Shown here: positions 1 through 8,955 of the stretch, piece by piece
How the letters are laid out: every line of letters begins with the position of its first letter
Position numbering within the stretch: position 1 is the stretch's first letter
NCBI GenBank assembly: GCA_963839365.1
Contig: CAWIUT010000001.1
Span: 868,001 to 932,000, forward strand
Direction of reading: 5' to 3'
DNA: 64,000 nucleotides
Source: DASSKA01 sp963839365
Lineage (GTDB): Bacteria; Actinomycetota; Actinomycetes; Propionibacteriales; Nocardioidaceae
Made by a program: the position numbers and the translations under genes
Notes under the pieces: model-generated
The model's input: the letters and a program-made list of their open reading frames with translations, nothing else
Told to the model about the DNA's origin: nothing
The model's database searches: none

Positions 1-318
1 CGCCAATATCCGCTGCACGGCCTCGGGCTCCGTCGGTGTGATCGTCGGACGCACCGTTGCACCGACGTCGAGGACGAGGGCGAGGTCCTTCTGCGGACGG
101 CGGGTGTCCAGGTTCCACCAGTGCACGAAGTCGCCGGAACCCCAGATGCGCCACTTTCGCGCCCTGTTGGCACCGCTGAGCGGGAGCTCGGTCACTGACT
201 TGATGGACGTGTACGCGATCCGCTTGGCCCCCCACGGGTAGTAGTGCCTGATGAGCAGCCCGTGCTCGTTGCAGGCGACGCCGCCGTCGTCGTACTCCGC
301 GCTCTGCCCGGCATCCAT
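1..318 (-). CDS. Hypothetical protein, 3' end outside window
   Basis: The reading frame starts at ATG 318, with GGAGG seven bases upstream, and stays open to the left window edge (106 codons seen). The visible N-terminal part is rich in aromatic and charged residues (RHYYPWGAKRIAY, VHWWNLD). It reads like a small PH-like or beta-rich cytoplasmic domain, with no signal peptide or membrane segment. It is divergent from the small membrane protein at 465. The family is not recognised. The call rests on codon-like composition, the good ribosome-binding site and protein-like sequence; overlapping frames on both strands look like shadows. Confidence 0.6.
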   Translation of the reverse strand, partial: MDAGQSAEYDDGGVACNEHGLLIRHYYPWGAKRIAYTSIKSVTELPLSGANRARKWRIWGSGDFVHWWNLDTRRPQKDLALVLDVGATVRPTITPTEPEAVQRILA

Positions 319-464
319 GTCGACCTCCGAAAACTCGACCAGCCCAAAAGGGAGCGCCCCGATGCCGCCGCGACACTATGATCACACCAGGGTCGGCAGC
401 GCGAGCGACGACGCTCGCGGAGCCGCGACCCGTGCCGTCGGTTTCCGGTCCAAGGGGGTTTGCC

Positions 465-698
465 GTGCCTGCCAAGCTGCGTTGGAGCGACCTGAGCGAG
501 CGCACGCGGAGGTTGATCATCGTGGGCGCCGTCCTCGAGGGCATGCTCAAGATCGCCGCGCTGGTCGACCTGTGGCGGCGTCCGGCAGAGCAGGTCCGCG
601 GACCGAAGGCGGTCTGGGCCGTGGTCGTGGCACTCGCGAATTCGGTCGGGGCGATCCCGCTCTCCTACTTTCTCTGGGGCCGGCGCAGGAGCAGCTAG
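465..698 (+). CDS. Small two-segment membrane protein
   Basis: This encodes 77 residues from GTG 465, which is preceded by AAGGGGG at 452-458. Two hydrophobic segments are visible: about residues 15-32 (LIIVGAVLEGMLKIAALVDL) and 48-68 (AVWAVVVALANSVGAIPLSYFLW). Basic residues flank them and the tail is GRRRSS. The arrangement resembles actinobacterial PLDc_N-type or DUF5652-like small membrane proteins, whose role is unknown. The longer in-frame start at 378 adds a low-complexity stretch with no ribosome-binding site and was not chosen. Confidence 0.6.
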   Translation: MPAKLRWSDLSERTRRLIIVGAVLEGMLKIAALVDLWRRPAEQVRGPKAVWAVVVALANSVGAIPLSYFLWGRRRSS

Positions 699-820
699 CT
701 GTTCTGTGCCGCCGGACCCAGACGCGGACCGAGCGTCATCGATCTCCCTGGGCAGGACAACTGATCCGATGCCCTTTCGAGGGATTCTCGCCCTCGTCAG
801 CTGAGGTGCATTCGGTCGGT

Positions 821-1853
821 TCACGTTCGTCGGTGGAATCGGGTCTTGCCGTTGGGGAGGTATTCGACCGTGTAGTGGGGTCGTGGGCGCGGTGGTGGTG
901 CCAGGGGCACAGCAGGGTGCCGTTGGGCCTGGGCGGCCGAGACCTGCCCGCCGGTATCCAGCGTGCACGCCCCCTCCAGCCCACCGCCCAGCCCACCGCC
1001 CAGCCGACCGTCCAGCTGCTCGAGGGTCATGGTGACCACCACGGTCGCGTTGATCCCCCCGGCCATGGGCAGCCGGTCCAGCGGATAGCCCTCGATCAGC
1101 TCCACGAACGCCCGTCCCAGCTTCTCCGGCCGCGACACCCACTCCCGCTCCGCCTGATCACCCTCTCCGGGCTCGGCGGATCCGGAGCTGGCGTGGTCGG
1201 GGTGGTCCGTGCGGGGGTGCTGCCAGCCATCGGCGCCCAGCGGGTGCCGGTCCGGGTGCATCACCCGGGTCTTGGCGCGGGTGTGCCGGGGCGCGGCCAA
1301 CGCGTCCAGCATCTTGTGCAGCATCTGCCCGGCCAGCGCCGGGATCTTGAACCTCCCGCTGGTGGTGCCATCGCCGTTCTCGAAAAGGCTCAAGAACACC
1401 TTGCGGGCCGCCTCCCGCTCCTGCCGGGCCAGCTTCTCCCCCCACCGCCGCTCCGCCTCGCCGGGGTCCAGCACCTCCAACAGGTGCCGGCCCAGCGCCG
1501 CCAACGCCTGCGCGTCGAACTCGGCGGCCAGCCCCAGCAGATGCGCCGCCCCACGCCGCCGATCCACCCCCGACACGCTGCCCGGCAGGTCTTGGACCGA
1601 GTCGCCCCGAACTCAGAATCCAGCGCCCGCGCCAACCGGACGCCGGCGAACGCCCCGGACCGCCGCTGCCTGGTGTGATGCGCCAGCCACGCCCCCGTCG
1701 ACGGCGACGGGTCCGCCTTGCCGACATCCCACCCACCCGGACGACCGCCTCGTGCATCGCCGCACTGAACCGCACCCACACATGCGGCCCAGCGCCCGGC
1801 GGCGGATCACCCGGCGGCGGGCCGCCCGGCGGCAGGGTCTGCGTCGATGTCAC
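821..1853 (-). pseudogene. Decayed DUF222/HNH endonuclease
   Basis: Pieces of a DUF222-HNH protein are spread over three minus-strand frames. An N-terminal piece includes GAWLAHHTRQRRSG and VRLARALDSEF. A long DUF222 core runs from about 1576 to 960 (FDAQALAALGRHLLEVLDP, FENGDGTTSGRFKIPALAGQ, DALAAPRHTRAK, GACTLDTGGQVSAAQAQR). The HNH tail is LLCPWHHHRAHD followed, in another frame, by YTVEYLPNGKTRFHRRT. The segment between SAAQAQR and the HNH residues is missing, and so is part of the early DUF222 region. The gene therefore carries deletions as well as frameshifts. DUF222/HNH proteins are multicopy in actinobacteria and such remnants are common. Confidence 0.75.
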
Positions 1854-1992
1854 ACCCGCAAACTACGCGGCCATACCGACACAATCCGCTGCTCTGTTCG
1901 GCTCATGTAGCCCGGCCGGGCGACGCTTGGGAGAGGAACTCCCGCGGCCGACCGGCGCTCCACCAGACCGCTGCAGTCTGCCGGTCAACCGG

Positions 1993-3348
1993 TCAGCCGG
2001 TCGTGGTCGGTCGACGCTGGTCCCGCAACCGCGCCGTCCGCGCCACCTCCCGCTCCCCCTCGAGCAACGCCCTCGCCTCGGCAGCGTCCCGGTGCCGGCC
2101 ACGCACCCGCACCGGGCCGGGCGGGGAGTCGACATGCACGTCGGCCAGCCCGAGCATCCGCTGCAGCGGACCTTGACTGAGCCGCAGCGACTGCACCCTG
2201 GCGTGCGGCACCAGATGGGTACGACGGCTCAGCCAGCCCTCCCGCGCGACGACCACCGCCCCGTCCGCGCCGACCGCCATGAACCGCTGCCCGATGGGCG
2301 CGATCCAGCGAGCTCGTGCGGGAGGACGCGCCAGCACGGACTCGTCCGGGAGCGGCTCACCCAGCAGGTGAGCCGCCAGCCAGACGGCCACCGCACGGTT
2401 GCCCACCGGGAGCACCGTGGACGCCGCAGGTCCGTGCCGGTCGTCGTCGCGGCCACCGCCGGCCAGCGACACGTCCACCCGCGCCCATCCGAGCCGGCGC
2501 CACAGCAGCGGCTCGGTGATCGTGACGCCCTGCAACCGAGCCAGCGCGATGGTCTGCGCGTCCAGGTCGAACAGTCCCCGCCGCACCTGCAGACCCGCGG
2601 GGCCTTCGGTGACGGTGAACCCGTAGGCCCCGGAGAAGCGCTTGAACGCGACCAGCCCGGCGCCGAGCAGGATCGGGAACAGCCCACCGGCCGCGGCCAG
2701 GCTGCCCAGCGACATGGCGACGGTGACCAGCACCGCAGCGCCGAGCAGCGAGATGAGCGTCTCCGACGAGAGCGCGATGCCGGCGGCCAGCATGGTGGGC
2801 GTGATCCGGGTGAGCAGCCGCTCGGACGCCTCGGCGCCCGGCACGGAGGCGGCCGGCCGAGACGCGGTCTCGGCGTGGTGTGCCCGTACGGCGTCCCGGC
2901 GCGCGAGCAGCAGCTCCTTGAGCTGCTGGGCCTCGCTGAGCTTCAGGAAGGACAAGGACCCCTCGCGTCCGCTGCCTGCGACGTCCATGCGGAGCTCGGC
3001 GAGCCCGAACAGCCGGGCCACGAACGGCTGCCCGATGTCCACGCTCTGCAACCGGTCGATGCGGATCCGGCGGGACTGCCGGCCCACCACGCCGGTGTCC
3101 ACGCGCAGCTCGTCGGCCTCGATCCAGTACTTCGTGCGCAGCCAGGAGGCGGCACCGTAGACGGCGCCGGCAATGCCGAGCGCGAGCAGCAGCCAGGCCA
3201 GTGGCCCGACGTCGCCGTGCAGCAGGCTCTGCCACGACGACCCGACCGCGGCCACCAGGAAGATGAAGCTGCGGACCAGTGGCGTCAGCGGGGAGAGCCG
3301 GCGGTACTCGTGCTCCCGCCCTGGAGTGTTCAACACAGGGGTGTTCAC
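1993..3348 (-). CDS. YdbT-like bacterial PH (bPH2/DUF304) membrane protein
   Basis: This encodes 451 residues. GTG 3348 is chosen because it overlaps the stop of the upstream partner by four bases (translational coupling). The open frame continues far upstream over nuoD but is only antisense there. Paired membrane segments near residues 25-65 (SFIFLVAAVG, LAWLLLALGIAGAVYGAASW) are followed by a bPH2 domain (KYWIEADELRVDTGVVGRQ, RIRIDRLQSVDI). A second hydrophobic pair and further bPH2 repeats follow (YGFTVTEGPAGLQVRRGLFD, IALARLQGVTI). YdbT proteins occur with YdbS in Gram-positive bacteria; their function is unclear, with proposed links to envelope stress or bacteriocin tolerance. Confidence 0.85.
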   Translation of the reverse strand: MNTPVLNTPGREHEYRRLSPLTPLVRSFIFLVAAVGSSWQSLLHGDVGPLAWLLLALGIAGAVYGAASWLRTKYWIEADELRVDTGVVGRQSRRIRIDRLQSVDIGQPFVARLFGLAELRMDVAGSGREGSLSFLKLSEAQQLKELLLARRDAVRAHHAETASRPAASVPGAEASERLLTRITPTMLAAGIALSSETLISLLGAAVLVTVAMSLGSLAAAGGLFPILLGAGLVAFKRFSGAYGFTVTEGPAGLQVRRGLFDLDAQTIALARLQGVTITEPLLWRRLGWARVDVSLAGGGRDDDRHGPAASTVLPVGNRAVAVWLAAHLLGEPLPDESVLARPPARARWIAPIGQRFMAVGADGAVVVAREGWLSRRTHLVPHARVQSLRLSQGPLQRMLGLADVHVDSPPGPVRVRGRHRDAAEARALLEGEREVARTARLRDQRRPTTTG

Positions 3349-3836
3349 AGCCCGGCCGCCTGCGCTTCCCCGAGAGAGGTCAGCCGGTCGCGCAGCCGGG
3401 CGGCCTCCTCCCGCGGCAGGCCCGGGATCCGGGCGCTGGTGTGCGGGCTCGCGGTGTGCAGGTGCACCGTCGCGATCCCGTAGAGCTGCTCGACCGGGCC
3501 GGCGGTCACGTCGACGTACTGCATCCGCCCGTAGGGCACGGTGACGAGCCGGCGGTACAGCGCACCGTGCTTGATGTAGAGGTCCTCGTCGCGCTCGGCG
3601 TACCCCCAGGAGCGGGCGTTGCGGCCGATGCCGAACCAGCCGGCGCCGGCCGCGACCAGCAGTACGACGAGCAGGGCGACCAACGCCCACAACGGTGCGC
3701 CGAGGACCAGCACCAGCACGACACCGGCCACGGCGAGCAGCAGTGCGGCGGAGGCCAGCAACGTGCGGCGCATCCGGGCCAAGGCGCGTGATACCGGCCG
3801 CCAGACGTTTCCCGGAGGCGCGAACAGCTCGTTCAC
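3345..3836 (-). CDS. YdbS-like bacterial PH (bPH2/DUF304) membrane protein
   Basis: This encodes 163 residues from ATG 3836. Two adjacent membrane segments (LLASAALLLAVAGVVLVLVLG and LWALVALLVVLLVAAGAGWF) precede one bPH2 domain (WGYAERDEDLYIKHGALYRR, VPYGRMQYVDVTAGPVEQL, ATVHLHTAS). Length and order match the YdbS half of the YdbS-YdbT pair. Its stop overlaps the GTG of the YdbT gene, so the two are co-translated. It is divergent from the nuoD gene, with about 76 bases between the starts. Confidence 0.87.
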   Translation of the reverse strand: MNELFAPPGNVWRPVSRALARMRRTLLASAALLLAVAGVVLVLVLGAPLWALVALLVVLLVAAGAGWFGIGRNARSWGYAERDEDLYIKHGALYRRLVTVPYGRMQYVDVTAGPVEQLYGIATVHLHTASPHTSARIPGLPREEAARLRDRLTSLGEAQAAGL

Positions 3837-3912
3837 ACCACGAGCCTACGCAGTCCTCAGACGGTTGCCCGGCTCCGGCGGTCGCGGGTGCGAGGAGTCG
3901 GCGCGTGCGACG

Positions 3913-5136
3913 ATGGCCTGCGTGAACGAGGGGCCCGGGAACGAGCAGGTCGTGGTCGGGGTCGGCGCGGGAGCGGCCGGCTTCACCCACGAGCGCGGAG
4001 GCGGGCACGGTGAGGGCAGCCTCGCCACCCAGGACATGGTGCTCAACATCGGCCCGCAGCACCCCGCCACGCACGGCGTGCTGCGTCTGCAGCTGACCCT
4101 CGACGGCGAGCGGATCGTGCACTGCGAGCCGATCATCGGCTACATGCACCGCGGCGTGGAGAAGCTGTTCGAGGTGCGCGACTACCGGCAGATCATCGTG
4201 CTGGCCAACCGGCACGACTGGCTGTCGGCGTTCTCCAACGAGCTCGGCGTGGTGCTGGCCGTGGAGCGGATGCTCGGCATGGAGGTGCCCACCCGGGCGG
4301 TCTGGCTGCGCACCCTGCTCGCCGAGCTGAACCGGGTGCTCAACCACCTGATGTTCATGGGCTCCTACCCGATCGAGCTGGGCGCGATCACGCCGATCTT
4401 CTACGCGTTCCGGGAGCGGGAGACCCTGCAGGAGGTGATGGAGGAGATCTCCGGCGGCCGGATGCACTACATGTTCAACCGGGTCGGCGGCCTCAAGGAG
4501 GACATGCCCGCCGGCTGGCTGGACCGGTGCGGCCGGGCGGTCCGCGCGGTGCGGTCCCGGCTGCCGCAGATCGAGGACCTGGTGTTCGGCAACGAGATCT
4601 TCGCCGCCCGCACCCGGGGCGTGGGCGTGCTCAGCCCGGAGCTGGTGGAGGCGTACGGCGTGTCCGGGCCGATCGCCCGGGCCTCCGGGGTCGACTTCGA
4701 CCTCCGTCGCGACGAGCCGTACCTCGCCTACGGCGACCTGCTCGCCGACGGGGTGCTCCGGGTGACGACCCGGACCGGAGGGGACAGCTACTCCCGGTTC
4801 GGCCTGCTGCTGGACCAGGTGCAGGTGTCCCTGGACCTCGCCGAGGCCTGCATCGGCCGGCTCAGGTCCCTGCCTCCGGGGCCGATCAACGTCCGGCTGC
4901 CGAAGATCGTCAAGGCCCCGGAGGGTGCGACGTACGCCTGGACGGAGAACCCGCTCGGCCTGAACGGCTACTACCTGGTCTCCCGCGGTGAGAAGACGCC
5001 GTGGCGGCTGAAGCTGCGCAGCGCCTCGTTCAACAACATCGCGGTGCTGCCGGAGGTGCTCACCGGCTGCGTGGTCGCGGACATGGTCGCGATCTTGGGA
5101 TCGATGTTCTTCGTGGTCGGCGACATCGACAAGTAG
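3913..5136 (+). CDS. nuoD: NADH-quinone oxidoreductase subunit D (solitary nuoD homologue)
   Basis: This encodes 407 residues. It is a 49-kDa/NuoD family protein with the diagnostic stretches DMVLNIGPQHPATHGVLRL, IGYMHRGVEKL, NRHDWLSAFSNELG, GGRMHYMFNRVGGLKEDMP and SFNNIAVLPE. In complex I, NuoD lies in the peripheral arm and lines the quinone site with NuoB. ATG 3913 is used; GTG 3922 is also possible. The family block begins at residue 42. No other nuo gene is nearby, so this looks like a second, orphan nuoD as found in some actinobacteria. Whether it joins complex I or serves an Ech/Mrp-like complex cannot be decided here. Confidence 0.93.
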   Translation: MACVNEGPGNEQVVVGVGAGAAGFTHERGGGHGEGSLATQDMVLNIGPQHPATHGVLRLQLTLDGERIVHCEPIIGYMHRGVEKLFEVRDYRQIIVLANRHDWLSAFSNELGVVLAVERMLGMEVPTRAVWLRTLLAELNRVLNHLMFMGSYPIELGAITPIFYAFRERETLQEVMEEISGGRMHYMFNRVGGLKEDMPAGWLDRCGRAVRAVRSRLPQIEDLVFGNEIFAARTRGVGVLSPELVEAYGVSGPIARASGVDFDLRRDEPYLAYGDLLADGVLRVTTRTGGDSYSRFGLLLDQVQVSLDLAEACIGRLRSLPPGPINVRLPKIVKAPEGATYAWTENPLGLNGYYLVSRGEKTPWRLKLRSASFNNIAVLPEVLTGCVVADMVAILGSMFFVVGDIDK

Positions 5137-5167
5137 TCCGGCACCGGCCGCATGGCACCATGACTCG

Positions 5168-5758
5168 GTGAGCATCCGAGTGCAGCCCACCGCCCAGGTC
5201 GACGAGTCCGCGCAGATCGGCGACGGCACCAGCGTCTGGGAGCTGGCCCAGATCCGCGAGAGGGCCCGGCTCGGGGCGGAGTGCGTGGTCGGCCGCGGGG
5301 CGTACGTCGGGACCGGTGTCACGATCGGCGACCGCTGCAAGCTGCAGAACTACGCGCTGGTGTACGAGCCGGCCACCCTGGGCGACGGGGTCTTCGTGGG
5401 GCCGGCGGCGATGCTCACCAACGACCAGTACCCACGCTCGGTGGACCCGGACGGCAACCTGAAACGCGCCGCGGACTGGGAGGCGGTCGGCGTCGAGGTC
5501 GCCGACGGGGCCTCGCTCGGCGCCCGGTCGGTGTGCGTGGCGCCGGTGCGGATCGGCCGGTGGGCGATGGTGGCCGCCGGCGCGGTGGTGACCAAGGACG
5601 TGCCGGACTTCGCGCTCGTGGTGGGGGTCCCGGCCCGGCAGGTCGGCTGGGTCGGCAGAGCGGGCCGGCGGCTCGAGGACACCGGGGACGGGACCTGGAC
5701 GTGCCCGGAGACCGGCGCGGTCTACCGGGAGAGCGGGTCCGGCCTCACCGAGGCGTGA
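5168..5758 (+). CDS. Hexapeptide-repeat sugar N-acetyltransferase (WbpD/WlbB-like)
   Basis: This encodes 196 residues from GTG 5168, 31 bases after nuoD. It is a left-handed beta-helix acyltransferase with hexapeptide repeats from residue 15 to about 150 (AQIGDGTSVW, CVVGRGAYVGTGVTIGDRCKLQNY, VFVGPAAMLTNDQYPRS, SLGARSVCVAPVRIG, AMVAAGAVVTKDVP) and the family ending VGVPARQVGWVG. Relatives acetylate the 3-amino group of UDP-2-acetamido-3-amino-uronic acids or dTDP-3-aminosugars, using acetyl-CoA. A dehydrogenase, a Gfo/Idh oxidoreductase and a DegT aminotransferase elsewhere in the window could supply that substrate. The exact sugar is inferred, not shown. Confidence 0.85.
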   Translation: MSIRVQPTAQVDESAQIGDGTSVWELAQIRERARLGAECVVGRGAYVGTGVTIGDRCKLQNYALVYEPATLGDGVFVGPAAMLTNDQYPRSVDPDGNLKRAADWEAVGVEVADGASLGARSVCVAPVRIGRWAMVAAGAVVTKDVPDFALVVGVPARQVGWVGRAGRRLEDTGDGTWTCPETGAVYRESGSGLTEA

Positions 5759-5794
5759 TCGCCCCGACCGACCCGGAACGGCCTGCCGGTCGGC

Positions 5795-6385
5795 TCAGCC
5801 GCGGTGGATCCGCGGCGTGTAACGGTCCTTCAGGACCGACTTGGCCGGGGCGGCGTCGGCGTAGAGGTAGGTCGGCTTCTTCCAGTGGTCCGTGGTGACC
5901 GCGTCGGCCTCGAACCTGACCCACGCCGGGGTGCCGAGGCAGCCGGCCGGGACCACGATGACCGCCTGCGCGGTCGCGTAGTCGAGGTGGTGCCTGAGGG
6001 GGCACGCCGGACGGCCCTGGAGCTTGGCGGTTCCCCGCCAGTTCCCCTGCTGCGCACGCAGGACCAGGTCGTGCGTCTTGCCGTTGGGCAGCTTGATCGA
6101 GCCACCGACGGCGAGCAGCGGCTCGCTGTGGTCGAGCGCGCGGAACTTCTCGGTGACTCGGATGGCGCGACGGCCGTACTGCACGGTGTACCGCTTCAGG
6201 TCCGCGTCGGCGTGGCCGGGCGCAGCCTTGTGCGAGAACGTGGCCACGTCGTACTTGTGCACGTCGTGCCCGGCGTCGGTGCCGTGCACCGTCTGGGCGC
6301 TCGCCGGGCCGGCAAGCAGCAGGGGTCCGGCGACCACGGGCAGCGCGGACGCGGCGACGCGGCGCGCCATCTTGGCAAGGTTCAC
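5795..6385 (-). CDS. Secreted hypothetical protein
   Basis: This encodes 196 residues with a clear signal peptide (MARRVAASALPVVAGPLLLAGPASAQ, cleavage after ASA near residue 30). The mature part is about 165 residues, beta-rich, with two cysteines (ACPLRHH and PAGCLGTP) likely to form a disulfide. Similar lone secreted proteins are common in actinobacteria. No catalytic motif is visible. It is downstream of the CWB2 amidase on the same strand, separated by 119 bases that contain a short tandem repeat, and converges on the acetyltransferase gene. Confidence 0.75.
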   Translation of the reverse strand: MNLAKMARRVAASALPVVAGPLLLAGPASAQTVHGTDAGHDVHKYDVATFSHKAAPGHADADLKRYTVQYGRRAIRVTEKFRALDHSEPLLAVGGSIKLPNGKTHDLVLRAQQGNWRGTAKLQGRPACPLRHHLDYATAQAVIVVPAGCLGTPAWVRFEADAVTTDHWKKPTYLYADAAPAKSVLKDRYTPRIHRG

Positions 6386-6442
6386 AGGCAGGACCCTATG
6401 TGCTTCGCGCCCTTGTCACGCGATCTCCGCCAAACTGCTCCA

Positions 6443-6475
6443 CCACTGGGCCGCCACTGGGCCGCCATTGGGTCG
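6443..6475. repeat. Three tandem 11-bp repeats
   Basis: CCACTGGGCCG occurs twice in perfect tandem (6443-6453, 6454-6464), followed by CCATTGGGTCG (6465-6475) with two changes. It lies between the end of the amidase gene and the start of the secreted protein gene, in the likely upstream region of the latter. Confidence 0.8.
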
Positions 6476-6504
6476 ACGCAGCGACCCCGGTGCTCCGGCG
6501 GGGC

Positions 6505-8772
6505 TCAGCTCGTGCACTCGGCCTTGGGGGCCTTCGACCCGAGCACGTCCGAGCCGCCGAGCAGCACCTCGCTCTTCGGGTCCAGCGCGTGCACCGCGTT
6601 GTAGACCGGGGTCGGCAGACAGCTGCGGTGGGTGAGCAGCAGCGGGCTGCCGTGCACCGCGGCCGCGGGAACGCCAGCCAGCGCGTCCGGGAAGTCGCTG
6701 CCGACTGCGAAGTACACCTGGCTCGCGGACTTCCAGCCGGCGGAGGCGACCGACGCCGAGGTGCCGTAGCGGTCCGCGCCGGCGACGCGGGAGACGGTGG
6801 TGTTCGGCAGCCGCTTCTTCACCTGGACCTCGACGGTGCTGCTCACCGCGCCGTCGCCGCCGAGCAGCACCACCCGGCTGGGGCGCAGCGTGGACAGCTC
6901 GTGGGCCACGGAGCTGGGCAGGCTGTCCGGGTTCGTCAGCAGGACCGGGGCCCCTTCGTGCGCGGCCCGCGCACCACCCGACAGCGCGTCGGGGTAGTTC
7001 GTGCCGGAGGCGAGGTAGACCGTGCTGGTCCGGCTGTTCCAGAACCGCTTGGCGGTCTCCACCCCGGTGCCGTAGCGGTTGCTGCCGCCCAGACGTACGA
7101 CGGACCCGGCGTACCGCTTCAGCTTCCTGGCGACCCGGTGCGAGACGGCCGCCGGCCCCCCGACGACGTACACGGTCGACGGGTTCAGCTGCTGCAGCTC
7201 ATGGACCGTCTCGGTCGGCAGCCACCGCGGGTGCGTGAGCAGCACCGGTCCGTGCTGCTTCGCCGCGGCCGGGCCGGCCGACAGTGCGTCGGGGAACTGC
7301 TCCCCGGAGGCGATGAACACCGCTTCCGCGCCGGAGGGGAAGGCGCCGTCGGCGATCGCGGCCGCGGTGCCGAAGCGGTTCGGACCGGCGAGCCGGCTGG
7401 TCGTCGGCGCCGGTGTCGGGGTCGGCGTGGGTGTCGGCGTGGGTGTCGGTGTCGGGGTCGGCGTGGGTGTCGGGGTCGGCGTCGGAGTGGGCGTGGGCGT
7501 CGCGGTCGGCGGCGGCAGGGTGGGCCCGGAGAAGCTGTTCATGTAGTTGCGGACCCGGGCGCGCAGCCCGCCGCTGTGCACCCAGTCGTAGGCCACCTGC
7601 CCGGGGCAGGCGGTGGCCGTCGAGGGGTTGAACCCGTCCAGGTGGACGTCGCGGTGCCCGGAGATCCGGCGCATCGTGACGCCGTCGATGGTCGCCGTGC
7701 CGAAGGGACGACGACCGAACAGCGCCAGCCGCCACGCGGTGAGGTGGACGATGGCCTGCTTCAGCGCCGGCGGCGGCGCCTCCGTCTGGAAGTTGCCGAT
7801 CATGGAGACGCCGGTGGTGTAGCGGTTGACGTCCCAGTTGCCGGCCTGCGCGCCGCGCACCTGCTTGTAGATCCCGCCGGCGCGGCCCTCGTAGATGGTG
7901 CCGTACCGGTCGACCAGGAAGTTGTAGCCGATGTCGCACCAGCCCATCTGCTGGGTGTGGTACAGCTGGATCCCGCGGACGATTCCCGGTGCCTCGTCCG
8001 CGGTGTAGGTGTTGGCGTTCACGGTGTGGTGGATCACCACGGCCTTCATGGTGTCGCCGTAGCGGGGCTTGTCGCACGTGCTGCCGGCCTTGGGATCGGC
8101 GCCCCACTCCGCCCGGGTCACGATGGTCGGCATCGGCACCCCGCTGGTGGACGCGGCCGCCGGCCGCATCGCGATCCGGCTCGCCGGCTGGGCCAGCCCG
8201 GTGCCGCCGTTGATGACGGCCACCTTGACGTTGCCGGGCGCCTTGCCGCTCGTGGACCGGATCCGGACGGCGACGCCGGTCGCGGCACCGACCCAGGTCG
8301 GCTCGGTGCCCACCCGCGCACCGGGATGGTCGGTCAGCGTGTCGACGTCGATCGGCAGCTTCTGCCAGGGGGACCACGCCCCGTGCTGGTGGGTGCGGAT
8401 CTGCACGGTGAGCCCGGTGGTCGGGAAGCCGCTGTCCCAGGTCACCCCGACCAGCCCGTAGCGCTTGGTCCGCTTTCCCGCCATCCGTGCGACCACCGGG
8501 TCGGTCTGGCCGGCGCCGGCCCGGGCCGCGGTGCCGCGCCGGGCCCGGGCCGAGGGCGTGCCGACCGCCGGGTGCGCCGCGGCCGCCGCAACCGCGGGCA
8601 CCTTCAGCGTGACGTCGGAGGTGCCCGGTCGCCCCGCCGACAAGGCGGCGGAGCCGCCGGCTCCCATGTGCCGCGCCAGAGGCAGGCTGACCACCACCAG
8701 GCCGGCGAGGATCGTGAACAAGGCACCACCGGTGGCGACGCGTCTGGCGGCTGAGCACACACGGGCTAGCAA
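6505..8772 (-). CDS. N-acetylmuramoyl-L-alanine amidase with CWB2 cell-wall-binding repeats
   Basis: This encodes 755 residues from TTG 8772, with GGAGTG upstream. After an N-terminal membrane or signal segment (GGALFTILAGLVVVSLPLA) there is a PGRP/amidase_2 domain at about residues 195-375 (TIVTRAEWGADP, AVVIHHTVNANTY, WCDIGYNFLVDRYGTIYEGRAGG, GVSMIGNF, ISGHRDVH, ACPG). The zinc ligands are IHHT and the later GHRD/CPG region. A Thr-Pro linker of about 35 residues follows, then three CWB2 repeats (RFGTAAAIADGAF, YPDALSGGARAAHEGAPVLLT, VVLLGGDGAVSS). It is exported, bound non-covalently to the wall, and cleaves the peptide from muramic acid. Family membership is certain; substrate preference is not. 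Confidence 0.94.
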   Translation of the reverse strand: MLARVCSAARRVATGGALFTILAGLVVVSLPLARHMGAGGSAALSAGRPGTSDVTLKVPAVAAAAAHPAVGTPSARARRGTAARAGAGQTDPVVARMAGKRTKRYGLVGVTWDSGFPTTGLTVQIRTHQHGAWSPWQKLPIDVDTLTDHPGARVGTEPTWVGAATGVAVRIRSTSGKAPGNVKVAVINGGTGLAQPASRIAMRPAAASTSGVPMPTIVTRAEWGADPKAGSTCDKPRYGDTMKAVVIHHTVNANTYTADEAPGIVRGIQLYHTQQMGWCDIGYNFLVDRYGTIYEGRAGGIYKQVRGAQAGNWDVNRYTTGVSMIGNFQTEAPPPALKQAIVHLTAWRLALFGRRPFGTATIDGVTMRRISGHRDVHLDGFNPSTATACPGQVAYDWVHSGGLRARVRNYMNSFSGPTLPPPTATPTPTPTPTPTPTPTPTPTPTPTPTPTPTPAPTTSRLAGPNRFGTAAAIADGAFPSGAEAVFIASGEQFPDALSAGPAAAKQHGPVLLTHPRWLPTETVHELQQLNPSTVYVVGGPAAVSHRVARKLKRYAGSVVRLGGSNRYGTGVETAKRFWNSRTSTVYLASGTNYPDALSGGARAAHEGAPVLLTNPDSLPSSVAHELSTLRPSRVVLLGGDGAVSSTVEVQVKKRLPNTTVSRVAGADRYGTSASVASAGWKSASQVYFAVGSDFPDALAGVPAAAVHGSPLLLTHRSCLPTPVYNAVHALDPKSEVLLGGSDVLGSKAPKAECTS
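7408..7511 (-). repeat. Thr-Pro-encoding minisatellite inside the amidase gene
   Basis: About 100 bases consist almost only of GGTGTC, GGCGTG and GGGGTC hexamers. On the minus strand they encode a (TP)n linker between the amidase and CWB2 domains. Such arrays are prone to slippage in steps of six bases, which would change linker length without shifting frame. Confidence 0.85.
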
Positions 8773-8955
8773 GAGGACACTCCGAGCGACGACGACATCT
8801 GGGACTGGTGTGACCAGAGTGGTTATTGTTGCCCGGATCGGGGTACGTGTCCACCAAAAAGGTAAAATCGGCGACCGTTCGGGCGGACCGTACCCTACTC
8901 GCGCTCGGCCGTGTCAGCAGGCCGGGCGGCGCTCGGAGGCCGGCCCACCCACCCC

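Noticed and set aside
3349..5340. Upstream extension of the YdbT frame to 1,115 codons
   Set aside because: The added part is antisense to nuoD and YdbS and has no protein-like features. The coupled GTG at 3348 is a better start.
7408..7511. Repeat array as a possible CRISPR
   Set aside because: The units are six-base Thr-Pro codons without spacers, inside a coding frame.
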